Source: Lysinibacillus sp. ZYM-1
GTDB lineage: Bacteria > Bacillota > Bacilli > Bacillales_A > Planococcaceae
DNA length: 64,000 bases
Assembly: GCF_001308875.1 (NCBI RefSeq)
Contig: NZ_KQ465113.1
Span: 107,346 to 171,345 of the forward strand
Reading direction: 5' to 3'
Positions 17,894 to 28,000 of this stretch are shown here, piece by piece. The position numbers were made by a program, and so were the translations under genes. The notes beneath the pieces were generated by a model. It was not told the DNA's origin. It saw nothing but the letters and a program-made list of their open reading frames with translations, and did not search any database. Every line of letters starts with the position of its first letter. The first letter of the stretch is position 1.

Positions 17894-18996
17894 TCTGTTT
17901 GCACGAAGGTTTAGAACGGCAAGTGAAGCCGTTTTCTACTTTGGTCTCGTGCCACTCCTCCTTTTCGTTATCAACTTCGCATCTTCACTCACATCTGAGT
18001 ATTCCGGTCACTTTCTTAAACCGTTTAGGATAGCTTATAAAATGAAGATGTACTCCCTATGACAACAATATGAACGGAGTATGAACAAATAAAAAATGTT
18101 ACGGCGTCATATGTGAGAAAGTTTTACATATGGGGCCGTTACATTGTGGGGTTGTTACTATAATTTGGATGTAGTTATTCTTTCGGGGATGCAATAGGCA
18201 AAGTGGAAATGAAAGTGGTCCTTTGCCGACCTTTATGATGAATCGATTCAATCGTTTAATAATGGCAAGTCCCATACTGATATCAGCATTCTTATTCTTA
18301 CTTAAGTATCAATAGTCTAAAATCAAATTAAGTATACAGCTCTGCCGTCCTGGGTGTTGCTGGAGGTGTGGGTGGTTTGAACATGAAAATTGATTTACTA
18401 AATGCTAGTTTGACTGACTAATAATTTAATTTTAAATAAATGGTTTATTAATAACTTGATTAATCATTTAATAAAGATAATAAAAAATCTCTAGTTTGGA
18501 TTATTTCACTATTTTCTTTATTCAAAGAGAAAATTTGTATTATATGCATCAATCAAACTTACAAACTCTGTGTCTATTTCGCGATTATAATTAATCGTAA
18601 ATTTCATCATCATCCCTGGGTTTATTCTTTTAGTACCAGTTGCATTATTACTACAAATTGATAAATGAATCACTTATGGAAACTATATAAAGTAAGTTTT
18701 TATGAAATTTATCTAATGAAAGTACGGAGTGACTGGGATATACAATATACAAACGACATGAGCATTATGCTCATAATGCAGGAGGGAAACAAATGGGATT
18801 ATATTAATTAAATACTTGGATTATCGGACCATTTTTCTTAATATTTAATTTAATAAACGAACTAAAATTAATTATCAATCATATTCAATTTTAGTTCGTT
18901 TTATAAAGATATTTAAAATACTACAAATTATGTATAAATCAGAAACCTAATCTTTACTCAAAATTATTCTCTTTTACCACATAATTAAACTCGCTA
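17894..18996. other. 1.1 kb gap with hairpins and ORF remnants
   Basis: No complete gene is supported. A 46-base imperfect hairpin lies at 18098-18143 (arms around CATATGT/ACATATG). On the minus strand a 31-codon fragment opens near 18618 with MMMKFTINYNREIDTEF and ends near 18523; it could be a remnant. A terminator-like hairpin at 18857-18902 has arms GAACTAAAATT and AATTTTAGTTC and ends in TTTTA. The base composition becomes more AT-rich than the chromosome to the left, as expected at an island border. Confidence 0.4.
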
Positions 18997-20187
18997 TTAT
19001 TCACTATCTGGTTGTTCTCCACTAGGATTTTCTACTGTAGTAATCTTTACATTCGGGTTTAAAAATTCATTCTTATCTAGGGTCTCTATTATTTTATCAT
19101 TGATATTATTATTTACTTTTTTTAAATTTCGTTTAATCTTATAATCCTCTATATTAACTATATACTTATTAAATTTATTTTCATGTGTGAATTTCTCTAT
19201 ACCACTCATTGCTTCTCTTAAATTTATTACTTCTTGAGCAATTACTTCTTTGTCACTACCATCATTCTTTTGGGATTGTTTCTCTAACCTATTTTTTCTA
19301 AGTCCTAAGCCTAAAAGAATCGTATTTGCTAAAAATCCTATTGCTATATATCCAACCATTATATCCATCAAAGTAGGACTATTTTTACTTATCTCTTTAA
19401 TTTCTATTTTTTCAGAATTACCTTCCAATAATGACTCTTTTATAAACTCTATAGCAAGTATATTTAGAGTTCCTTTTTCTGTATCGAAAATTGCAATTAT
19501 CGGCCGTGAATAACGAATATACGTATCAAAAAATGCATTATAATACTTATTAACAAAATTTTTATTAGCAGGATTTTTTAAAAATTCATCGAACTCTTTT
19601 TCATTCATTTCATCAATTAGCTTAAAATTGATTAAGTTATCAAGAAAAATATCAAACTCTTTTTTTGTTTTATCAATTTTTTTATGTATTTCAGTCTTTA
19701 GCTTATCGTTATCCTTACCTAACAAAAGAATTATATACTCTAACAAATTCTCAAGGTTTATCTCTTCATTTATATTAAAATTTGGCCAAATATAATCTAA
19801 AATTTTACTTCTATCCATTTTAATATCAATTTTCTTAAGAGAAGAATATAAATCTCTATGAAGCTTAAATATTAATTCAATTTTTTTTATTTTTATATTC
19901 GGTTTTAAAGAAACCAAATCACCTAGATAATAAAAATTTTCGGTATCTGTCCTATTATTTATATTAAAGTTTTTCAGTTTAGAATATTGATTGTATAAAT
20001 CGAAGCTTCCATTAAAAATTATAGGGATTTGAGTTTCGGGTAAGTCTTCAAGCTTCTCAGTAAGTTGATCTAAAACATATTTTTTATAATATTCACTCGT
20101 TAAGTTATCTAGAATATAAGATATCTTCCACGGACTTAAATATTTGTTTGAACTTTGTTTAATTTTTAAATTAAATCTACTCATCAT
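18997..20187 (-). CDS. Unknown protein with a single internal membrane helix
   Basis: I do not recognise this 396-residue protein. Residues 1 to about 270 are hydrophilic and Lys/Asn/Ile rich, with NNRTDTENFYYLGDL near residue 80. One membrane helix lies near residues 275-297 (IMVGYIAIGFLANTILLGLG). A charged, probably coiled-coil tail of about 100 residues follows. Its start overlaps the preceding gene by 11 bases, with AGGAGAG placed for coupled translation. The large N-terminal domain plus tail suggests a membrane-tethered complex with its partner. No enzyme motif is visible. Confidence 0.6.
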   Translation of the reverse strand: MMSRFNLKIKQSSNKYLSPWKISYILDNLTSEYYKKYVLDQLTEKLEDLPETQIPIIFNGSFDLYNQYSKLKNFNINNRTDTENFYYLGDLVSLKPNIKIKKIELIFKLHRDLYSSLKKIDIKMDRSKILDYIWPNFNINEEINLENLLEYIILLLGKDNDKLKTEIHKKIDKTKKEFDIFLDNLINFKLIDEMNEKEFDEFLKNPANKNFVNKYYNAFFDTYIRYSRPIIAIFDTEKGTLNILAIEFIKESLLEGNSEKIEIKEISKNSPTLMDIMVGYIAIGFLANTILLGLGLRKNRLEKQSQKNDGSDKEVIAQEVINLREAMSGIEKFTHENKFNKYIVNIEDYKIKRNLKKVNNNINDKIIETLDKNEFLNPNVKITTVENPSGEQPDSE

Positions 20188-20689
20188 TTTCTCTCCTTTT
20201 TAGTTTATTAATAAAATCTGCAGCATCTTTAATCTCTTTTTTTAAAAAATCTCTTTCTGCTTTGATTTTTTCTAAGTCTTTCCTCAATTCAGCATTCTCT
20301 TCTTCAACTTTGTCATTGCTGTACTTTGTTATATTTGCTATAGAACCAACTGTAATACCCAAACATATCAGCACTAATGGATTGGAATCTACATCAACAA
20401 AGAATTGAACAAATTTACTATTTTGATCGAACCCTTGAAAACCTATCCCTAAAAAAATTATTACCAATCCTATTAAGAAATTGAACTTAGAAAATTTATA
20501 AAAGAAATTATCAATTTTTTTAAAAGACAATATTCTCACAAAAGTAGTTGAAAGTGTAATTAATGCTGCCCCAATATTAATTAAATTTAACTGAGCATCT
20601 GAAAAAGAATACAATTGTATATTAAATAATATCCCAAAACCTATCATCAAGCCTGAAATTAAATAATATATACTTGCTTGATCTTTCAT
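20177..20689 (-). CDS. Unknown four-helix membrane protein with coiled-coil tail
   Basis: The 170-residue protein has four hydrophobic segments at about 8-28, 33-52, 66-86 and 96-117. The last about 50 residues form a strongly charged heptad-like coiled coil (VEEENAELRKDLEKIKAERD). It is the first gene of a two-gene operon, overlapping the next by 11 bases. Upstream lies a 7-base tandem repeat that multiplies its ribosome binding site. No family is recognised; the position beside an ssrA-derived attachment fragment suggests mobile cargo. Confidence 0.6.
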   Translation of the reverse strand: MKDQASIYYLISGLMIGFGILFNIQLYSFSDAQLNLINIGAALITLSTTFVRILSFKKIDNFFYKFSKFNFLIGLVIIFLGIGFQGFDQNSKFVQFFVDVDSNPLVLICLGITVGSIANITKYSNDKVEEENAELRKDLEKIKAERDFLKKEIKDAADFINKLKRRENDE

Positions 20690-20693
20690 TACA

Positions 20694-20720
20694 CCTCACT
20701 CCTCACTCCTCACTCCTCAC
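20694..20720. repeat. 7-base tandem repeat carrying Shine-Dalgarno copies
   Basis: Nearly four copies of CCTCACT (AGTGAGG on the coding strand) end 4 bases before the ATG of the membrane protein gene. Each copy contains a GTGAGG-like ribosome site. Confidence 0.85.
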
Positions 20721-20853
20721 ATTTATAATAGCAAATATTTCAAAAAATATAATTAGTTTATCTTACTTTTCTTTAATTTAACCTTATTTAAAGTTATTTA
20801 CACATATTTGACTCCCAAATTAAATGCCACAGCAAAAAATCACCTAAAAACAC

Positions 20854-20931
20854 AAAAAGCCCAAAATCCTTGTTATTAAAGGGTTCAGACTTTTTTGAAA
20901 TCACATGATTCCTAAGTATGGAGACGGCGGG
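20854..20931. other. Degenerate attachment-site flank with 16-base ssrA 3'-end fragment
   Basis: The 16 bases GTATGGAGACGGCGGG at 20916-20931 match the ssrA 3'-end copy at 47081-47096. The 60 bases before it also resemble the sequence before that copy, including an aaaaagc...cccttg-like hairpin and TTTTTTGAAA. I read it as the outer junction of the ssrA island array, with its own integrase lost. Confidence 0.65.
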
Positions 20932-21003
20932 TCTTGAAACGGAAAATATAAAAAGTGCTGAAATACCAGTGTTTTCAATAGTTTTTCAGCACCTATTTTA
21001 AAG

Positions 21004-21026
21004 CCTGACCCACAGTTTGACCCAAA
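21004..21026. repeat. TGACCCA repeats at left end of island 1
   Basis: CCTGACCCA and TTTGACCCA lie 73-95 bases inside the left attachment fragment. The same motif recurs four times at the right end of island 1 (46938-46980). They are candidate integrase arm sites. Confidence 0.45.
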
Positions 21027-21096
21027 ATGAGAAAAAACTTTATTTTGCTTACGGAGGCAAATATGTATTTCATAATAAGTTAATACCTTTAAAATA

Positions 21097-21134
21097 AACC
21101 GCCTAATATAATTATTAGACGGCTTTTTTTTTAT
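21097..21134. terminator. Bidirectional terminator after the DISARM methylase
   Basis: Arms AACCGCCTAATA and TATTAGACGGCTT have T runs on both sides, so the hairpin can end the DISARM operon on the minus strand. Confidence 0.75.
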
Positions 21135-21170
21135 TAGAATTTAATTAATTGTGTTAATAACAATCATTCT

Positions 21171-22214
21171 TCAACTACTTGAAATATCGTTTTCAAGATT
21201 AAAAAAACGATATTTTGCACCTTCTAGATATTCTTCAGTTATTTCGGATACTATCCATCTTCTGTTTAATTTTTCTGCTACCTCAGCTGTAACGCAACTA
21301 CCACCAAAAGGATCAAATACTACATCGTTTTCATCGGTTAAAAACTTGATAAAAAATTCTGGTAGTTCATGTGGAAATCTAGCTGGATGTGTTTTTAGTC
21401 CTATTTCTTTACATGCTTTTAGATAACGGTCAGAAGAAGAAGTATTAGCAATTTCTAAAACGTTATCAGAAAAATCTTCAATAAATTTCTTCTCTAAATA
21501 ACTTTCAAAGCCCTCTAAGTATTCCTTATATACATCATCAATATACTTTGCAAAATCTAATTCTGTATTGTAACCAATTAAATTCTGTGATATAGCTCCA
21601 CCATTATCTTTTTGCCAAGAAGTTTCAGAAACTACATGTTGAGATGGACGTTTACCACTGTTATAACCGTTCTTTAAAAGCCTTTTCATACTCGCTTTAT
21701 AAGGGACTAATACATTTTTATTATTAGCTTTCGGATTGTCAGTCTTAGATAACCACCACACCGGATTAACTGAATCCTTGACCCTTATTTTTTCAATATT
21801 TACCCATTGAATAGGACTTGGCAACTTCGCTGGATTATACCAGTAAAACTCTTGAGCCAAATTGAAACTTGATGGGCCATTACACAATTCTGCTAACAAT
21901 TCGAAATGATATAAAGAGCGTACAGGCCTTTTAGGTTTATAAGCTCCACCAATATCAATTACTAGACTGCCATTTGGTTTAAGAATACGCTTAAATTCAA
22001 AAGCAAAATTATTTATAAACCAATTTATATATTCTTTCTCATCTTCATTCCCGTAGCTTTTTTTTCTTACTAAAGCAAATGGAGGTGATGTCATAATTAA
22101 ATCTATACTTTCATCTGGAATCATTTTGATAAATTCAATTGTATCAGCTAAATAAGCTTTCCCTAAATTTGTTTCAAAATATGGTTTATTTGGAATTGAA
22201 TTAAATATCGACAT
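21171..22214 (-). CDS. DISARM-associated DNA amino-methyltransferase (beta class, TSPPF)
   Basis: The 347-residue enzyme has motif IV TSPPF at residues 42-46 and the SAM-binding motif I FDPFGGS at 300-306. This beta-class order is used by N4-cytosine and N6-adenine methylases. The middle about 180 residues presumably hold the target recognition domain. It is the last gene of the DISARM operon, 77 bases after drmC. Methylation should mark host DNA as self. Class 2 DISARM normally carries a 5mC enzyme (DrmMII), so this type of methylase beside drmE is unusual. The target sequence and modified base cannot be read here. Confidence 0.85.
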   Translation of the reverse strand: MSIFNSIPNKPYFETNLGKAYLADTIEFIKMIPDESIDLIMTSPPFALVRKKSYGNEDEKEYINWFINNFAFEFKRILKPNGSLVIDIGGAYKPKRPVRSLYHFELLAELCNGPSSFNLAQEFYWYNPAKLPSPIQWVNIEKIRVKDSVNPVWWLSKTDNPKANNKNVLVPYKASMKRLLKNGYNSGKRPSQHVVSETSWQKDNGGAISQNLIGYNTELDFAKYIDDVYKEYLEGFESYLEKKFIEDFSDNVLEIANTSSSDRYLKACKEIGLKTHPARFPHELPEFFIKFLTDENDVVFDPFGGSCVTAEVAEKLNRRWIVSEITEEYLEGAKYRFFNLENDISSS

Positions 22215-22291
22215 TAATATCCTACTTTCTAAATATAACTACCTTAATTATATATAAAAGTAGGGTATGCAGCAAAACTACTTTTGAATCA

Positions 22292-23149
22292 CTAAATTTC
22301 CCTAAAGTGTGATAAATCTATCCAGCTTTTCACTAATAATGATATCTTTGAACAATCTTCTTCAAATAATTTTATTCCAATTTCAAATTGTTGGCTCAAT
22401 GCTCTTTCACTAAAATTTGCAGAACCCAAATATCCATATCTATTATCAACAATTAAAAACTTTGAGTGAAACAATAGTTCATCATTAATATTTATTCTAG
22501 GCACTAAAATTCTCAAATTATCCTTAGGAAGGATTTTAGTAATATTATTAATAAAAGTTTGAGTGTATTCAAGTTCTATTGCATCAACTATAAACCATAT
22601 TTTTAAATGTTGGTGAATGGCTAATGCCGATTGAATAGAATTGATTAAGATTCTTATTCCTGAAATCGAAAAATATGGCGCACAAAAAATTATCTGGTTT
22701 TGTGCAATAGACAAAATATCTTTTAAATACGCTGTAAGTTCCTCAAACTCCATACGTAGATTCTGAGGTAATTGCTCTTTTATTTTGAATTGCATATTCC
22801 ATAATAATCTGCTCGGAGATTTTAAATTGAGTTTTACATTGAAATCTCTATAAAAACACATCATTTTGAAACTTTCATCCAATAATTCTTTGTTACTCAG
22901 ACAATATTCTCCACTGCTTAATTCTTCAATTAAAGATTCGGATTTTAAAATACTAAATAAAACAGACACAATTTCGTTTGATTCAGGTAAATGTGGTCTT
23001 ACCAGTAAAGTCCAATCTTCTTTACTAAAGGTTTTTTCTGTGGAATTTATAAATAACAATGAAGTTCTTAATAATTCAAGTTTATCTGTAAGATTATATT
23101 TTGTTAGAAATTTATATATATCTACGATTTTTCCACCTACATTAATCAT
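22292..23149 (-). CDS. drmC: DISARM protein DrmC, phospholipase D-fold
   Basis: The 285-residue protein carries a PLD/HKD motif with H228, K230 and D235 (FHSKFLIVDN), then LGSANFSERAL. A second, degenerate half-site may lie near CAPYFSISG at about 156. DrmC is the accessory PLD component of DISARM, probably a nuclease, and was reported as dispensable for protection. Its ATG overlaps the drmB stop (ATGA), so translation is coupled. Confidence 0.88.
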   Translation of the reverse strand: MINVGGKIVDIYKFLTKYNLTDKLELLRTSLLFINSTEKTFSKEDWTLLVRPHLPESNEIVSVLFSILKSESLIEELSSGEYCLSNKELLDESFKMMCFYRDFNVKLNLKSPSRLLWNMQFKIKEQLPQNLRMEFEELTAYLKDILSIAQNQIIFCAPYFSISGIRILINSIQSALAIHQHLKIWFIVDAIELEYTQTFINNITKILPKDNLRILVPRININDELLFHSKFLIVDNRYGYLGSANFSERALSQQFEIGIKLFEEDCSKISLLVKSWIDLSHFREI

Positions 23150-25065
23150 ATATTTACTTTACTATCAAAAAACCCTATAATTTCTTTCTCTCCAACTATT
23201 CCACCGATCAATAAAGTCCTACTCAATCCTCTATTAAAATGTTGACATGAAAATTTTAAATAAGAGCATGCATGGCAAGCTGCTTTATGATCTTTACAAA
23301 CAGGGTCATATAAACATAGTTGTGTGTGATCAAAAGAAGCATTAATCCATCTTTCCAAATCATTTTCAAATGCCGCAATTAAATTCCCCATTCCACCTCC
23401 TTGTATTTTTGATACATAAATTGCATACGAGAAACTAGATGGGAAAATATATTCGGAGATACTATCAACATCTAATCCAATTATTGATTTTCCTGCATTC
23501 AGCATCATATGACTTAAAGTATGTAATAATTGGAATACTAGAGCAGAAATCATTTTTTCATCTAAGGCTTCATTTAATTTCAAATTAACTTCTGCTAATT
23601 CAGATGGATCATACATCCCTAATCTAGTTTTAAAGTATAAGAATAACTCTGATTCATCCTTATTTAATTCTTTTTCCGTTTTATCGATAAAACCATTGAT
23701 TTCTAACCACTTAAGTATACGTTGTGGACTAATTTTAAAAATAATAGCCTCGTTTTCACTTAACAATACAGGAACAACGGTCTGTACTGATCCCTGAATT
23801 TTCTGTTTGTACGGATTTAGAATTACTTCATTTCTATTCGGACTTTTCCTTGTAAAGCCTGGAGATACTGTTAATACAGGAAATTTATCTAATAAAGTTG
23901 CTTTTTCTATACCTAAGATTTTAAATTTTGATTTTACATTCTCTAAAATATCTTTTTGCAAGTAATCCTCTGAATCAATCGCTTCTTCAATTTTATCATT
24001 AACAGTTTTACCATCACTTTCGTAAATGCTAAAAAGATATTCATGAAGTAACCTATCATTATTTATTAAATCTTCATCTAAATGTGTATTTATTGAGTTA
24101 AGTATATTTTCAATATCTACTTTTAATGACTTATTTTCTAATAACTGAGGCTGATTCATTCTTTCAGAAATTAATTTCAATACTAATTCTTTTTCTGCTT
24201 CATTTTGTGTTAAATCTAATAGATTACGCGCAAAATTATTAGATTCTTGAAATTTAAAGTTCTCTTTAAAATTCACTCTGTTTATTTTCTCCAACTCTAG
24301 TAACGCTGCTAATTGTACAAATGGGAAGTCATTATTATTTTTCCTTTCAATTAATTCTTCGTTGTTTAAATTTACTATACTTATTATTGCTGGTTTAAAT
24401 ACATCACCGTCTGATGCATGTTTACCGCTCATAAAACGTTTCATCTCTCCTGTTTTCGGTAATGTAGTGATATTTGCACCCAGAGATCCTAAAGTAATAT
24501 TCTTCTTTTTGTTATACCATGTGGCAGTTAAAAAGCTTCTCGTATCATTCATTGCAATGCCATCATATTTCTGTTTAAAGCTGCTCCCCCCATTATGAGA
24601 AACTTTTAAACCCTTTAAATCTCCATTTTCATGAATCATCACATATGGAAATTGTTTTAAACTTGATTTAGCATTACAAAAAACACAATTTAATGTGGGA
24701 TTATCATTCTTTAGGGACTCTATTTGGTAATACTCATGTACATTATCACAAGCGCTGCATCTAAACACTAACGGAAATAACTCGTATTCAACTTCTTGTA
24801 TATCTCCGAAATAATATTTCTTAGGATCTTTAGGAAATAATGATACCGACATTCCCCCAGATTCTTCAGATTCCTGTGATAACTTCTCATTTAATGGCCA
24901 TTTCGAGATAAATTTAATTAGTTCATCTTTAATTCTTGAAGTATCAAACGCTACTTTACTTAAATGTAAATTATTCACTTTGAAATATCTACCATTATGA
25001 AGGAACACTGCACCAGGTAAGTATTTAAACATTACCTGGCTACGTCCTCTCGTAAAATCGTACAT
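23146..25065 (-). CDS. drmB: DISARM protein DrmB (DUF1998)
   Basis: The 639-residue protein ends in a DUF1998-type region: LLHTLSHMMLNAGKSIIGLD near residue 525 and a Cys-rich C-terminus CLYDPVCKDHKAACHACSYL that probably binds zinc. An N-terminal zinc ribbon CSACDNVHEY...CVFC lies near residue 97. DrmB is known to form a complex with the helicase DrmA. GGAGG lies in the last codons of drmA, 7 bases before this ATG. It is complete. Confidence 0.9.
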   Translation of the reverse strand: MYDFTRGRSQVMFKYLPGAVFLHNGRYFKVNNLHLSKVAFDTSRIKDELIKFISKWPLNEKLSQESEESGGMSVSLFPKDPKKYYFGDIQEVEYELFPLVFRCSACDNVHEYYQIESLKNDNPTLNCVFCNAKSSLKQFPYVMIHENGDLKGLKVSHNGGSSFKQKYDGIAMNDTRSFLTATWYNKKKNITLGSLGANITTLPKTGEMKRFMSGKHASDGDVFKPAIISIVNLNNEELIERKNNNDFPFVQLAALLELEKINRVNFKENFKFQESNNFARNLLDLTQNEAEKELVLKLISERMNQPQLLENKSLKVDIENILNSINTHLDEDLINNDRLLHEYLFSIYESDGKTVNDKIEEAIDSEDYLQKDILENVKSKFKILGIEKATLLDKFPVLTVSPGFTRKSPNRNEVILNPYKQKIQGSVQTVVPVLLSENEAIIFKISPQRILKWLEINGFIDKTEKELNKDESELFLYFKTRLGMYDPSELAEVNLKLNEALDEKMISALVFQLLHTLSHMMLNAGKSIIGLDVDSISEYIFPSSFSYAIYVSKIQGGGMGNLIAAFENDLERWINASFDHTQLCLYDPVCKDHKAACHACSYLKFSCQHFNRGLSRTLLIGGIVGEKEIIGFFDSKVNI

Positions 25066-28000
25066 TTATTTACCTCCTCTTGCATCTGAAGATTTACTAT
25101 TATGCAACACTGTTCCTGTATCTCTTCCAACTTGAATTGGAATACCTTCTTCTATCTCTCTAAAGCTATTCATAGGGTTTAATACTTCTTTATCTTTAAT
25201 ATTCGTTGCTGTTGGACTAATTCTTATAAGCTCCATTTTTTCTTTATATAGATTTTTAATAAACACTTTTAATTTTTCTCTAGTAGCTAGCGGGAAGAAT
25301 TCTGATTTACATCCATAAATATTATAAAGTTGTTCTAATAATTCTGTATGAGCTGAATTACCAGCAGCATTTCTATCAGATATATACTTATCCACTTTTC
25401 CGCATTTATCAAGTACCTCTTTATTATAGGCAGAATGAATTCCTAATAATAAACTGCATAAAATACTAGAAAATGATTTTTCAACAGCTTTTGTTGCCAT
25501 TCGATTTATCGGGACAGGATCTACTAATTGATCTAAAAATTTATGGTTTTCAATAAAATATTGATATTGGGATCTTTCTTTTAAATTTGTAGATTTAAAT
25601 GAAACAAACACTAAACCTACATTCGATCTTGCAGAACGACTTGAAGCTTGAATATATTCGGATTGTTTAGAAGGCATTCCTGCCATAAAGAAACTGTTAA
25701 CCCTATCTAAATCAACACCATGACTTATTAAACTGGTTGCATTCAATACATTTAACTTCTCATCGCATGAAACAGTTTTTTCTGATTCGATACGATCTAT
25801 AACTTTAATGATTTTTTCCATATCGTTTTCACCAGTTAAAAAGTCCGTGTTCAATTTCATATCTTCAAATTCATTCAATCTTCTATCTATATCGTATCCC
25901 ATAGCTTTATTATTCACGTACACTGTAGATAAATCATAATCCCCCAGTATATCAATTAATTCAGTTGGATCTTTTAAATCAAATTCTTTTAAATAATCGC
26001 CTGGGTTATTATACATTTTAAAAATTTCTTTTTGGTACAAATAAACAGCCCTTGCTATTACTTCTTCTTGAGATTTGGAATGAGGGAGTAGACCTATATA
26101 TAACCTTCTATCTCTCTTTGGTATAGATGTTGCATAAAATGACTCGCCAGGCTTATATCCCATCGAAGGATATTTTCTAGGTTTTCGCATATACAAGTGT
26201 TTTATATGCTTTTCATATGCCTCAATTGTCGCAGTAGCTGCAATAATTTTAGGAATATGATTAGGTGACTTTCCGTAAGTCTTTGCTAATTCCATTAAAT
26301 AACCTTCATTATGTGAAGATAGTGAACCTAACTCATCTTTAAGCAAATGTAGTTCATCCTGTATGAAAAGCGTAGGCACTGGATCATAAAAATTATTTCT
26401 AGTTTTCATTATTTCTTTATTACTTTTGGATGCTTTAGAATCACAAGAATCATAAACGTCATATCTTCCTACTATGCATCTATCAGAAAAATATCCATGC
26501 TTTTCACATCTACCTTGTGCTTGTCCAAATAATTGAGAAAACTCTCGGTATCTGCCTGCTATTGCGGTTTTATCAACCGTTCCACATATAACACTCGGAA
26601 CAAACCTGTATACTTCAGAATCCGTTATAAATATTGGAATATTTCCATTCATATTTTGTTTTACAAAACAACTATCATTGTTACATTTATGAACGTATCT
26701 CCATTGTGATTCGTTAAACAGAAAATTGACTTGTCCATTACAACTTGGACATTTATGAATCAACATTTTATTAATTTTAGATTTTTCATTAGCAAATGCT
26801 TCATCTTTAGTTTTTTTTCTAACAAAGTTGTCAGTATTACCACCGCCTGCAAAAAATCCAATTGAAAACGGCATTCCTTTTCCATTTAAACTCATATCAG
26901 TTAATCTGAATTTCTCTGCTACAATTAATATTTTCGCTATACGGTCTAATTGATTCTTTGATAGCATCCTTAAAGGAAATCTCAGCCAAGCTGACACTCC
27001 TCTATCTTTTCCCCTTAAACGGTCATAAAATAATGTAGTTAAAATTGTCCCTAAATACGCTTCAGTTTTACCCCCACCAGTAGGAAACCATAAAACATCT
27101 GCATAAAGTGATGATTCAACAATTTCTTCTGCTTTTGGATCATTTGAAAGCATTTCGCGATTGTAAAGTGTGGGAAACATTCTAACTATAAATATGATTT
27201 GAAATAGACGCCAACCAGTATATTTACTAACCTCTTCAAAAACTTGATTAGTTAAATTAAATCCTTTCATTAAATTTGAATCTTTTGTTAATGCATAGAT
27301 ACCTAATTCAAAGGATTTAATTTCTTCTTCGAATTGATTTAATAAGTTGCTACATTGATCAATTTCAGCTTGATTTATAAGTGAAATATCCTCATCGCCT
27401 TTATTATCAATGAAAACTTTCCAATCACTTGCATATTCTTTCATCTTGTAAGTAATCTCATTTAGTTTACTTAACGCACCTCTTGGGTCTATCAAGTCTT
27501 TAAAATCTACCGGAATATCATCTCTTGTTCGATATAACTGTTGAAAAAATCTAGGCATGAACTCAGTTACTAATTTTAAATCCTCAGAGTCTACTAACTT
27601 TTTAGCAATAGCAGTACAATTCAACCCTTTCACATCAAATTTATTATCTAAAATGTAATTATTTCTAACACCATCAAATATGAACGATTCATGTAAATTT
27701 TCGCTAATTAGTATTTCTATTTTACTATCGTATAATTCTATAGGATGGAACTCATATTCACTAGGATCTGACGATGAATTTATTAATGTAACTATTACTT
27801 TTTTATTATCAAGATTATGTAAATAATCTAACAAATCAACTTTCATTTCAAAACTATAGTTAGGTAATAAAACATCTATATCGCTTATTTCATTTATAAA
27901 TGCATTATATTCTACTTCTGATTCGAAAATTTTTGGAATATCTATTATCCCTTTTTTACTCACTATTCCGTTCTTCGGTTTAAATAGCTCAGGATCTGAT

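Noticed and set aside
20694..20720. Repeats considered as a CRISPR-like array
   Set aside because: The units are only 7 bases with no spacers. No array with 25-40 base repeats and unique spacers was seen anywhere in the window.
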